From Rubrivivax sp. (GTDB lineage Bacteria; Pseudomonadota; Gammaproteobacteria; Burkholderiales; Burkholderiaceae_C): a stretch of 44,417 nucleotides of DNA. Of the stretch, positions 36,679 to 44,417 are shown piece by piece (the first letter of the stretch is position 1; the number at the start of each line of letters is the position of its first letter). The notes under the pieces are model-generated. The model was given only the letters and a program-made list of their open reading frames with translations. It ran no database searches and was not told the DNA's origin. Where the stretch lies: the NCBI GenBank assembly GCA_016788525.1, contig JAEUPD010000240.1, forward strand, positions 1 through 44,417. The letters run 5' to 3'. The translations under genes and the position numbers were made by a program.

Positions 36679-36925
36679 GGCAAGGCCGCGGGCGGGAGCC
36701 CGGCGTGGCGCACTTGCGGTGCCGAGCAGCGCAGGGCTTGTGGCCCGCGCGTGTACTCACGCGCCTCCACATCTGGCTCTGCGCGGGTGTCTGAGTGGCA
36801 CGAGCGCAGCGAGTGCAACGAGTTCCGCGCAGTGGGCCACAAGACCGAGCAGCGCAGGGCAGTCGGGCCCCCAGGGCCCGACCACCGCATATGCGCCCCG
36901 CCGGGCTCCCGCCCGCGGCCTTGCC
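36679..36925 (+). repeat. Large nested palindrome, copy 3 (palB type)
   Basis: The outer arms begin at 36679 and end at 36925 and are nearly the same as those of copy 2. The inner stem pairs 36737-36746 (CTTGTGGCCC) with 36834-36843 (GGGCCACAAG) and is unlike the equivalent stems of copies 1 and 2. The mini-hairpin has a T-A pair where the others have C-G, and the deep stem is CTGCGCGG/CCGCGCAG instead of CGCGAACA/TGTTCGCG. The loops are conserved. Confidence 0.9.
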
Positions 36926-36970
36926 CGCCACGACCGACGAAGGAATCCGAACGGCCGGCGTGCGGAGAGT

Positions 36971-38563
36971 TCATGCCACGCCCCCGCGCTCACTCGCCAC
37001 CCCCTGCACCGCCGCCACGAACACCTCCGCCCGATGCCCATAGTTGCGGAACATGTCCAAGCTCGCGCAAGCCGGCGACAGCAGCACCGCATCCCCGGCG
37101 CGTGCCTGCGCGAAGCACCACCGAGTGGCCGCCTCCAGCGAATCGTGCCGCTGCACCACCACACCCGCCGCCACGGCTTCAACCAGCGCCGCCTCGACAG
37201 CACCCGCATCGCGCCCGATCGTCGCCACCGCCCGCGCGTGCTGCATCACCGGCGCCAACAGCGGCGAGAAGTCCTGCCCCTTGCCGTCGCCGCCGAGGAC
37301 GACCACCAGCTTGGCCGGTGCCTTGTCGGCGCCCAGCCCGACCAGCGCCGCCACCGTGGCGCCGACATTCGTGCCCTTGCTGTCGTCGTAGGCCTCGATG
37401 CCATCGGCCGTGGCCACCCACTGCACGCGGTGCGGCTCGCCGGCGTATTCACGCAGGCCGTGCAGCATCGGCGCGAGCGGGCAGCCGATGGCCGTGGCCA
37501 GCGCCAGCGCCGCCAGGGCGTTGGCGGCGTTGTGCCGGCCGCGCACGCGCAGTGCGTCGGCGGGCATCAGCCGCTGCAAATGCAGTTCGGCCTCCTCGCC
37601 GCCCTTCGGTTTTTGCGTCTCGTCGGCCGGCAGCGCGCGCACCAGCCACGCCATGCCGTTCTCCACCACGAGGCCGAAGTCGCCGGGCCGCTGCGGCGGC
37701 TCCAGCCCGAAGCGCACCACCGGCCGCGGCGCCGGCCGTGGCGCCCCCTTCGGCTTGCCGCGCCCGCCCGCAGCCGCCGCGGGTGCGGCGAGGGGAGCCA
37801 TCGCCTCCACCACGGCATCGTCTCGGTTGAGCACCATCACCCCGCGGCTCGCCTCGCCCGCGCTGCCGAACACCCGCCGCTTGGCCGCGGTATACGCCGG
37901 CATCGAGCCATGCCAGTCGAGGTGGTCCTGCGTCACGTTCAGCACCGCTGCGGCATCGGGCTCGAAGCCGGCCACGCCGGTGCCGCCGCCTTCGAGCTGG
38001 AAGCTCGACAGCTCCAGCACCCACACCTCGGGCAGATCGTCCTCGGCCAGCGCCGCGGCCAGCGTGTCCAGCAGCGTCGGGCCGATGTTGCCGGCCAGGG
38101 CCGCGCTGCGGCCGGCGCGCGCCACCAGCAGCGCCGTCATCGCGGTGGTGGTGGTCTTGCCGTTGGTGCCGGTGACGGCCAGCAGCTTCGGCGCGTAGCC
38201 GCGGGCTTCCTTCAGCTCGGCCAGCGCGCGCACGAAGAGGTCGAGCTCGCCCAGCACCGGAATGCCGCGCACGCGCGCTTCCTGCGTGAGCGGCGCGATG
38301 CGCGCGTCGTAGGGCGAGAGCCCCGGGCTCTTCAGCACCAGCGTCAGGCCCTCCACGGCGTCGGGCATCAACGCGCCGCTCAGGCGCTGGGCCTCGGGCC
38401 ATTCACGCGCCAGTGTGTCGGCCTGCGGCGGCAGTTCGCGCGAGTCCCACACGCGCACGCGCGCGCCGGCCTTGGCGCACCAGCGGGCCATCGCCAGGCC
38501 GCTTTCGCCCAGGCCCAGGATGAGGACCGAGTCGTGCTGCATCGAGGACGAGGGTGACGACAT
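36971..38563 (-). CDS. murD: UDP-N-acetylmuramoylalanine--D-glutamate ligase
   Basis: 530 residues. The N-domain starts VLILGLGESGLAMARW, the ATP loop is VTGTNGKTTTTAM, NVTQDHLDWHGSM follows, and LSPACASLDMFRNYGHRAEVF is the C-terminal signature. MurD adds D-glutamate to UDP-MurNAc-L-Ala. It is about 80 residues longer than usual because of two low-complexity insertions in the central and C-terminal domains (for example GGRGKPKGAPRPAPRP). ATG 38563 is preceded by GAGGTGAG; a GTG at 38572 is possible. It lies just after mraY. Confidence 0.95.
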   Translation of the reverse strand: MSSPSSSMQHDSVLILGLGESGLAMARWCAKAGARVRVWDSRELPPQADTLAREWPEAQRLSGALMPDAVEGLTLVLKSPGLSPYDARIAPLTQEARVRGIPVLGELDLFVRALAELKEARGYAPKLLAVTGTNGKTTTTAMTALLVARAGRSAALAGNIGPTLLDTLAAALAEDDLPEVWVLELSSFQLEGGGTGVAGFEPDAAAVLNVTQDHLDWHGSMPAYTAAKRRVFGSAGEASRGVMVLNRDDAVVEAMAPLAAPAAAAGGRGKPKGAPRPAPRPVVRFGLEPPQRPGDFGLVVENGMAWLVRALPADETQKPKGGEEAELHLQRLMPADALRVRGRHNAANALAALALATAIGCPLAPMLHGLREYAGEPHRVQWVATADGIEAYDDSKGTNVGATVAALVGLGADKAPAKLVVVLGGDGKGQDFSPLLAPVMQHARAVATIGRDAGAVEAALVEAVAAGVVVQRHDSLEAATRWCFAQARAGDAVLLSPACASLDMFRNYGHRAEVFVAAVQGVASERGGVA

Positions 38564-38573
38564 GTCGCTCACC

Positions 38574-39755
38574 TCAGCGCAGCTTCAAGCTGGCCAGGCC
38601 GATCAGGCACAGCAGCATGGTGACGATCCAGAAGCGCACCACCACCTGGTTCTCGGCCCAGCCCTTCTTCTCGAAGTGGTGGTGCAGCGGCGCCATCAGG
38701 AAGACGCGCCGGCCCTCGCCGTACCTGCGCTTGGTGTACTTGAACCAGCTCACCTGGATCATCACCGAGAGCATCTCGGCGACGAAGATGCCGCCCATGA
38801 TGCCCAGCAGAATCTCCTGCCGCGTGATGACGGCGATGGTGCCCAGCGCCCCGCCGAGCGCCAGCGCGCCGACGTCGCCCATGAAGACCTGCGCCGGGTT
38901 GGCGTTGAACCACAGGAACGCCAGGCCCGCGCCGGCCATGGCGGCGCCGAAGATGAGCAGCTCGCCCGAGCCCGGGATGTACGGGAACAGCAGGTAGCGG
39001 CTGAAGTTGATGTTGCCGGTGACGTAGGCGAACACGCCGAGCGCCGAGCCCACCATCACCACCGGCATGATGGCGAGGCCATCGAGCCCGTCGGTGAAGT
39101 TGACGGCGTTGCTCGCGCCGACGATGACGAACCAGGCCAGCGCGATGAAGCCCCACACCCCCAGCGGGTAGCTGTAGGTCTTGACGAACGGCACCATCAG
39201 GTCGGCGCGCGGCGGCAGCGAGGTGGACAGGCCGCTGCTCACCCAGCGCAGGAACAGCTCCAGCACGCGCACGTTGCTCGTCTCGGCCACGCTGAAGGCC
39301 AGGTAGATGGCGGCCACCAGGCCGATCAGCGTCTGCCAGAAGAATTTTTCGCGCGAGCGCATGCCTTCGGGGTCCTTCTTCACCACCTTGCGGTAGTCGT
39401 CCACCCAGCCCACGGCGCCGAAGCCGAAGGTCACCAGCATCACCACCCACACGAAGCGATTCGTCCAGTCGAACCACAGGATCGTGCTGACGCCGATGCC
39501 AATCAGCACCAGCACGCCGCCCATCGTGGGCGTGCCGCGCTTGCCCAGATGGCTTTGCATGCCGTACTCGCGGATCGGCTGGCCGACCTTCATCTCGACC
39601 AGCTTCTTGATGACCCGCGGCCCCAGCGCCAGGCCGAACAGCAGCGCGGTCATCGCCGCCAGCACGGCGCGGAAGGTCAGGTACTGGAACACGCGCAGGA
39701 AGCTCAGCTCCTGCGGGTACATCGCCAGCAGCAGCTCGGACAGCGCCAGCAGCAT
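38574..39755 (-). CDS. mraY: Phospho-N-acetylmuramoyl-pentapeptide transferase MraY
   Basis: 393 residues with ten membrane helices. Conserved cytoplasmic segments include [18 protein letters not shown] with the catalytic-site Asp pair, [26 protein letters not shown], and the loop [13 protein letters not shown]. It transfers phospho-MurNAc-pentapeptide to undecaprenyl phosphate to give lipid I. The ATG at 39755 shares one base with the murF stop (TGATG), so the much longer open frame upstream is antisense or out-of-frame noise. Confidence 0.96.
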   Translation of the reverse strand: MLLALSELLLAMYPQELSFLRVFQYLTFRAVLAAMTALLFGLALGPRVIKKLVEMKVGQPIREYGMQSHLGKRGTPTMGGVLVLIGIGVSTILWFDWTNRFVWVVMLVTFGFGAVGWVDDYRKVVKKDPEGMRSREKFFWQTLIGLVAAIYLAFSVAETSNVRVLELFLRWVSSGLSTSLPPRADLMVPFVKTYSYPLGVWGFIALAWFVIVGASNAVNFTDGLDGLAIMPVVMVGSALGVFAYVTGNINFSRYLLFPYIPGSGELLIFGAAMAGAGLAFLWFNANPAQVFMGDVGALALGGALGTIAVITRQEILLGIMGGIFVAEMLSVMIQVSWFKYTKRRYGEGRRVFLMAPLHHHFEKKGWAENQVVVRFWIVTMLLCLIGLASLKLR

Positions 39756-41206
39756 CAGCCCGCCCTCCCCGCCGCCGCGGTGGGCGCCGGCGCGGCCCAC
39801 GCGGCCTCGAGCGCACGCACCACGTCCTCCATCTTCATCGCGCGAGACCCCTTCACCAGCACCGAGCAAGCCGCGGGTGCCTCGTGCAGCGCCGCGGCCA
39901 GCGCCGGCGTGTCGGCGAAGTGCCGGCCGATGCCCAGGCCGGCGCACAGCGGCCCGACCGACCAGCAATGCTCGATGCCGCGTGCGCCTGCGTAGCTGCC
40001 CACTTCGGCGTGGAACGCCGGGCCGTCGGCACCGACCTCGGCCATGTCGCCCAGCACCAGCCAGCGCGGGCCTGGCAGCGCGGCCAGCACATCGATCGCG
40101 GCGCGCACGCTGTCGGGGTTGGCGTTGTAGCTGTCGTCGACGAGTGTGAGCGGCGCACCATCTCGTTGCAGCGCCAGCACGCGGGTGCGGCCGCTCACCG
40201 GCCGAAAGCCCGCCAGGCCCGAGGCGATGGCCGGCGGCGCCACGCCGGCGGCCAGCGCGCACGCCGCCGCGGCGATGGCGTTCAGCGCGTTGTGGCGGCC
40301 GGGCTGGTGCAGCGTGGCATCGAACTCGCCGGCTGCCGTGCGCAGCCGCAGCTGCCACGCCCCCGGCGCCGGCTCCGGCGTCCACGTGGCCTGTCCGCGC
40401 ACATCGGCCGCAGCCCCGAAACCGAAGGTCAGCACGCTTCGCCCCTCGGCCAGGCCGCGCCACAACGGCGCGTGGTCGTCGGCCTCGGGCAGCACCAGCG
40501 TGCCGGTGGCGGGCAGGCGCGCGATGACGCTGCCGTTCTCGCGCGCCACGGCCTCCACGCCGTGCAGGAACTCCTGGTGTTCGCGCTGCGCGTTGTTGAT
40601 CAGCGCGATGGTCGGTCGCACCAGGTCGGCCAGCAGGCCGATCTCGCCGGCGTGGTTGGTACCCAGTTCCAGCACCGCCGCGCGGTGCTGCGCGCGCAGG
40701 CGCAGCAGCGTCAGCGGCACGCCGATGTGGTTGTTCAGGTTGCCTTGGGTGGCCAGCGCCGCTTCGCCAAGCGCGGCGCGCAGGATGGCGGCGAGCATCT
40801 GCGTCACCGTGGTCTTGCCGTTGCTGCCGGTCACCGCGATGAGCGTGAGCGCCGGCAGGCGCGCGCGCCAGGCAGCGGCCAGTTGCTGCAGGGCGGCCAG
40901 CGTGTCGGGCACCTCGAGGCCCGCCAGGCCGGGCACGACGGCGGCCAGGTGCCCCGTCTCGGCCAGTGCCGCCACGGCACCGGCGGCCTGCGCCTCTGGC
41001 AGGTAGTCATGGCCATCGAAGCGCTCGCCGCGCAGCGCAACGAACATGTCGCCCGGGCGCAGCGTGCGCGTGTCGCTGTGCACGCGGTGCAGCGACGTGG
41101 TGCCGTCACCGACCAGGCGGCTGCCGGGCAGCAGCGCATGGGCCTCGGCCAGCGTCATCCAGGGTGCGGCCGCGTCGGCGGTGGCGGGCAGGGGCGCTGC
41201 GTTCAC
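39755..41206 (-). CDS. murF: UDP-N-acetylmuramoyl-tripeptide--D-alanyl-D-alanine ligase
   Basis: 483 residues from a GTG with AGGTGG shortly upstream. An ATG at about 41073 lies inside the fold, and one at 41134 ([11 protein letters not shown]) is a shorter alternative. Motifs: [25 protein letters not shown] in the N-domain, ATP loop [33 protein letters not shown], and [14 protein letters not shown]. MurF attaches the D-Ala-D-Ala made by Ddl. It starts 16 bases after the murE stop. Confidence 0.94.
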   Translation of the reverse strand: MNAAPLPATADAAAPWMTLAEAHALLPGSRLVGDGTTSLHRVHSDTRTLRPGDMFVALRGERFDGHDYLPEAQAAGAVAALAETGHLAAVVPGLAGLEVPDTLAALQQLAAAWRARLPALTLIAVTGSNGKTTVTQMLAAILRAALGEAALATQGNLNNHIGVPLTLLRLRAQHRAAVLELGTNHAGEIGLLADLVRPTIALINNAQREHQEFLHGVEAVARENGSVIARLPATGTLVLPEADDHAPLWRGLAEGRSVLTFGFGAAADVRGQATWTPEPAPGAWQLRLRTAAGEFDATLHQPGRHNALNAIAAAACALAAGVAPPAIASGLAGFRPVSGRTRVLALQRDGAPLTLVDDSYNANPDSVRAAIDVLAALPGPRWLVLGDMAEVGADGPAFHAEVGSYAGARGIEHCWSVGPLCAGLGIGRHFADTPALAAALHEAPAACSVLVKGSRAMKMEDVVRALEAAWAAPAPTAAAGRAG

Positions 41207-41222
41207 CGGACCACCTGCGAGT

Positions 41223-42839
41223 TCATGCCGCCGCTCCTTGCGGGGGGTGCGGGGGGCGTGCAGCAGGCGGCAACGTCGGGGTGGACGCCGGGCCCACCTG
41301 GGGCGCGGCGGCGCCAACGTCGGCGCGCCGTTGCAGCGCCGCGCGCGCCTCGTCGAGGTCGGAGAAGGGGCGGCGCACGCCAGCGATCTCCTGATAGTCC
41401 TCGTGGCCCTTGCCGGCCAGCAGCACCACGTCGCCCGCGGCGGCATCGCGCACCGCCTGATCGATGGCCTCGCGGCGATCTTCGACCAGCACCACCTCGG
41501 GGGCGGCCGCCGCGATGCCGGCGCGGATCTGCTGCAGGATGGTCGCGGGCGCTTCGCTGCGCGGGTTGTCGCTGGTGATGACGACCCGGTCGGCGCCGCG
41601 CGCGGCGATGGCCCCCATCAGTGGCCGCTTGGTGGCGTCGCGGTCGCCGCCGCAGCCGAACACGCACACCAGCCGGCCGCCGCGGGCGCGCGCCAGCGGG
41701 CGCAGCGCCGCCAGCACCTTGTCCAGCGCGTCGGGCGTGTGCGCGTAGTCCACCACCACTTCGACCTCGCGGCCGGCGACACGTTGCATGCGCCCGGGCA
41801 CCGGGGCCACCGTCGCCAGCGCCCGCGCCGCCACCCCCAGCGGCTGGCCGAGCGCGCGCAGCACGCCCAGCACGCCCAGCAGGTTGCTCGCGTTGTAGTC
41901 GCCAACCAGCGTGCTCGCCAGGGCGACACGGACCTCGCCGGCCGGCCCGGGGCCGCCAGCGGCGCCGGGCTCCAGGACCTCGAAGGCCAGGCCGCGCGGC
42001 TCGTGCCGCACCTGCACGGCGGCGAGGCGGGCGCCCGGGCGCGTGGCCACGGTCCACAGGTCCAGCGGCGTGCCGTGCAATTCGGCCGCCAGTGCCGCAC
42101 CGTGCGCATCGTCGACGTTGATCACCGCCGCGCGCAGCCCCGGCCAGGCAAACAGGCGCCGCTTGGCCGCCCAGTAGGCCTCCATCGAGCCGTGGTAGTC
42201 GAGGTGATCGCGGGTGAAGTTGGTGAAGACCGCGGTGTCGATGTGCAGCGCGGCCAACCTCTCCTCGACGATGCCGATCGACGAGGCCTCGATGGCACAG
42301 GCGCCGCAGCCGGCATCGGCCAGCTCGCGCAGCGTGCGGTGCAGCGTCACGGGGTCGGGCGTGGTCAGGCCGGTGGCCTGGACCTGCGGCGGCTCGCCGA
42401 CGCCCAGCGTGCCGATGACGCCGGCGCGCACGCCCAGCGCGCGCAGCGCCGCGGCCGTCCACCAGGCGCTGGAGGTCTTGCCGTTGGTGCCAGTGATGGC
42501 CACCACCTTCAGCGCATGGCCGGGGTGGCCGAACCAGGCATCGGCAATGGCACCGCAGGCCGACTTCAGGCCCGGCACGGCGGCCACGGCCGCGCCGGCT
42601 GTGCCGAAGTCGAAGGCTTGCGCGCCTTCGGCCTCGACCAGGCAGGCCGCGGCGCCGGCGCGCAGCACATCGACAACAAAGCGGCGGCCATCCTGCGCCT
42701 GGCCGGGCCAGGCGATGAAGGCATCGCCGGGCTGCACCTGGCGGCTGTCGGTGCGCAGCGTGCCCGAGCCCCGCAGGCGCGCGCGCAGCCAGGCCACGGC
42801 CGCGGTGGCATCGGGCAGGTGGTGGAGGCCCGCGCTCAC
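41223..42839 (-). CDS. murE: UDP-MurNAc-tripeptide synthetase MurE (meso-diaminopimelate type)
   Basis: 538 residues from a GTG that overlaps the ftsI stop by four bases (GTGA). Motifs: DSRQVQPGDAFIAWPG, ATP loop ITGTNGKTSSA, TTPDPVTLHRTL, FTRDHLDYHGSMEAYW, and the amino-acid selectivity motif DNPR in ITSDNPRSEAP, which marks meso-diaminopimelate rather than lysine as substrate. This predicts DAP-type peptidoglycan, as expected for a Gram-negative. The last ~20 residues are Pro/Ala-rich. Confidence 0.95.
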   Translation of the reverse strand: MSAGLHHLPDATAAVAWLRARLRGSGTLRTDSRQVQPGDAFIAWPGQAQDGRRFVVDVLRAGAAACLVEAEGAQAFDFGTAGAAVAAVPGLKSACGAIADAWFGHPGHALKVVAITGTNGKTSSAWWTAAALRALGVRAGVIGTLGVGEPPQVQATGLTTPDPVTLHRTLRELADAGCGACAIEASSIGIVEERLAALHIDTAVFTNFTRDHLDYHGSMEAYWAAKRRLFAWPGLRAAVINVDDAHGAALAAELHGTPLDLWTVATRPGARLAAVQVRHEPRGLAFEVLEPGAAGGPGPAGEVRVALASTLVGDYNASNLLGVLGVLRALGQPLGVAARALATVAPVPGRMQRVAGREVEVVVDYAHTPDALDKVLAALRPLARARGGRLVCVFGCGGDRDATKRPLMGAIAARGADRVVITSDNPRSEAPATILQQIRAGIAAAAPEVVLVEDRREAIDQAVRDAAAGDVVLLAGKGHEDYQEIAGVRRPFSDLDEARAALQRRADVGAAAPQVGPASTPTLPPAARPPHPPQGAAA

Positions 42840-44417
42840 AGGCTCTCCGTCTCGGCCGGCACCGGCTTGGCCGAGATCTGCGTTTTCACGTCGACGTCGG
42901 GCGGCACGTTCAACGAGCGCAGCGTGTTCTGCACCACCTGGCTGAACACCGGGGCGGCCACGTCGCCGGCGTAGTACTTGCCGGCTCGGGGTTCGTCCAC
43001 CATCACCGCCACCACGATGCGCGGCGTGCCCACCGGCGCCAGCCCCACGAACCACGCCCGGTACTTGCCTTCGGCGTACTCGCCACCCACCAGCTTCTTG
43101 GCGGTGCCGGTCTTGCCGGCCACCGTGTAGCCCAGCGTCAGGCGCTGCAGGTCGGGCGCAGTGCCGCCGGGCGAGGCGGCGGCGCGCAGCATCTCGCGCA
43201 TCTGCCGCGCGGTGGTGGCGCTGAACACCGGCGTTCCGGCGGCGGGGGGCGCGTCGGCCTCGCGCTTGAGCAGCGTCACCGGCGCCAGGTCGCCATCGCG
43301 CGCGAACACGGTGTAGGCACGCGCCATCTGCAGCACGCTGGCGCTGGCGCTGTAGCCGAAGGCCACGCGCGCGTGGTCGGTGGGGCGCCAGGTCGTCCAG
43401 GCGCGCAGCTTGCCGGTGGCCACGTGCGGCAGCTCGATGCGCGGCCGGCTGCCCAGGCCGAGTGCGGCGTAGGCTTCCCACAGGTCCTTGCGGTCCATCG
43501 CGAGAGCGATCTTCGCGGTGCCGACATTGGAGGACTTCTGCACCACCTCGGCCACGCTCAGCGTGCCGTGCGGGTGGGCGTCGGTGATGGTGGTGCCGGT
43601 GACGACCATGCGGCCGGGCGAGGTGTCGATGGCGGTGCCGGGCGCCACCTTCTTCATGTCCAGCGCCTTGGCGATGGTGAACGGTTTCATCGTCGAGCCG
43701 GGCTCGCTGGCGTCGCTGGCGGCACGGTTCTGCAGCACGGTGGCGGCGTTCGCGCCGCGCTTGTTGGGGTCGGCGCCGGGGTAGTTGGCCATCGCCAGCA
43801 CTTCGCCCGTGCGGCTGTCCAGCACCACCACGCTGGCGGCGCGCGCGTTGTGCGCGAGCACCGCGTCGCGGGCGCGCTTCCAGGCATCGAACTGGATCTT
43901 GCTGTCGATGCTGAGCGTGACATCGCTGCCGTGCCGCGGCAGCTCGATGTCGCCCACGTCTTCCACGGCGCGGCCCAGGCGGTCGCGCACGAGCGTGCGG
44001 CTGCCCTTCTCGCCTTGCAGGTCGCGCTGCAACAGCAGTTCGATGCCGGCACGGCCGATGTCGTCGACATCGGTGTAGCCCACCAGGTGCGCGGCGGCCT
44101 CGCCCTCGGGGTAGCGGCGGCGGTACTCGCGTTCGTCGATCAGGCCCTTGAGCTTGTGAGTCTCGCCATAGGCCTGCAACTCGCGCCAGGCGGCCTCTTC
44201 GAGATGCCGGCGCAGCGTCACGGTGCCGCCGCCCTCGAGGCGCTCGTCCAGCTCGGCAGCGGTCAGGCCGAGCAGACGGGCCACCGCCTTGCGCTGCGCG
44301 GCCTCGGGCTTGAACAGCTTCGTGTCGGCCTTCACCGTGGGCAGCGCGACGCTGGTGGCCAGCACCAGGCCGTTGCGGTCGAGGATGCGCCCGCGCGTGG
44401 CCGGCAGCGTCTGCGTG
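42836..44417 (-). CDS. ftsI: Septal transpeptidase FtsI (PBP3), N-terminus outside window
   Basis: The frame is open to the right edge, leaving ~526 C-terminal residues. The first visible residues include PATRGRILDRNGLVLATS, the usual start of the PBP dimerisation domain, so the missing part is only the cytoplasmic tail and membrane anchor. The transpeptidase motifs are complete: STMK in EPGSTMKPF, SSN in VQKSSNVGT, and KTG in AGKTGTAKK. FtsI crosslinks septal peptidoglycan with FtsW. The frame also contains the GTG at 44365, but that is internal. Confidence 0.94.
   Translation of the reverse strand, partial: TQTLPATRGRILDRNGLVLATSVALPTVKADTKLFKPEAAQRKAVARLLGLTAAELDERLEGGGTVTLRRHLEEAAWRELQAYGETHKLKGLIDEREYRRRYPEGEAAAHLVGYTDVDDIGRAGIELLLQRDLQGEKGSRTLVRDRLGRAVEDVGDIELPRHGSDVTLSIDSKIQFDAWKRARDAVLAHNARAASVVVLDSRTGEVLAMANYPGADPNKRGANAATVLQNRAASDASEPGSTMKPFTIAKALDMKKVAPGTAIDTSPGRMVVTGTTITDAHPHGTLSVAEVVQKSSNVGTAKIALAMDRKDLWEAYAALGLGSRPRIELPHVATGKLRAWTTWRPTDHARVAFGYSASASVLQMARAYTVFARDGDLAPVTLLKREADAPPAAGTPVFSATTARQMREMLRAAASPGGTAPDLQRLTLGYTVAGKTGTAKKLVGGEYAEGKYRAWFVGLAPVGTPRIVVAVMVDEPRAGKYYAGDVAAPVFSQVVQNTLRSLNVPPDVDVKTQISAKPVPAETESL

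Larger units (their letters stand above)
36478..36970. other. 493-bp non-coding gap inside the dcw cluster
   Basis: The gap separates murD from ftsW, genes that usually lie a few bases apart. It holds a short palindrome, a small hairpin and one large nested palindrome related to those at 21 kb. No gene is supported here. Confidence 0.8.

Overview
This is a GC-rich chromosomal window that looks like a betaproteobacterium of the order Burkholderiales (Rubrivivax/Leptothrix/Ideonella-like). That placement is inferred from the order of the division and cell-wall genes, a DAP-type MurE, very high GC with GC-rich third codon positions, and short intergenic repeats of a kind common in that order. 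No search was run.

Layout. (1) 1-583: the end of an integrated element, with the C-terminus of a tyrosine recombinase followed by the 3' half of a tRNA-Lys(CUU) gene that has no 5' half, i.e. an attachment-site scar. (2) 620-4513, minus strand: an M20 amidohydrolase, then a cytochrome P450 and an MFS transporter that form a two-gene unit. (3) 4700-14488, plus strand: a two-partner secretion locus with an outer-membrane TpsB transporter, a large TpsA exoprotein, and directly behind it a WD40/caspase-fold protein. (4) 14489-16984: a pair of nested hairpin elements, a serine hydrolase of the class C beta-lactamase fold, and aquaporin Z. (5) 17158-27740, plus strand: a complete type I restriction-modification locus (hsdM, hsdS, hsdR) with a Fic protein, a small unknown ORF and a Uma2-type nuclease between hsdS and hsdR, and a YgjP-like metallopeptidase behind hsdR. 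(6) 27787-44417, minus strand: the dcw cluster in the order ftsI (partial), murE, murF, mraY, murD, ftsW, murG, murC, ddl, ftsQ, ftsA, ftsZ, mostly with 4-base or shorter overlaps.

How the parts work together. The dcw genes supply the cytoplasmic and lipid-linked steps of peptidoglycan synthesis plus the divisome core (FtsZ, FtsA, FtsQ, FtsW, FtsI). The hsd locus should encode a working type I enzyme, since all catalytic motifs are visible; its accessory genes make it look like a small defence island placed where lpxC usually follows ftsZ. In the secretion locus, TpsB should export TpsA, and the caspase-like protein is a likely functional partner.

The most unusual signal is non-coding. Three roughly 240-250 bp nested palindromes (20953-21191, 21234-21477, 36679-36925) share fixed loop sequences, while several of their stems differ between copies and stay self-complementary in each copy. 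A second, smaller family (14547-14663 and 14711-14825) follows the same rule of conserved loops and variable, compensated stems. One large copy lies inside the dcw cluster between murD and ftsW.
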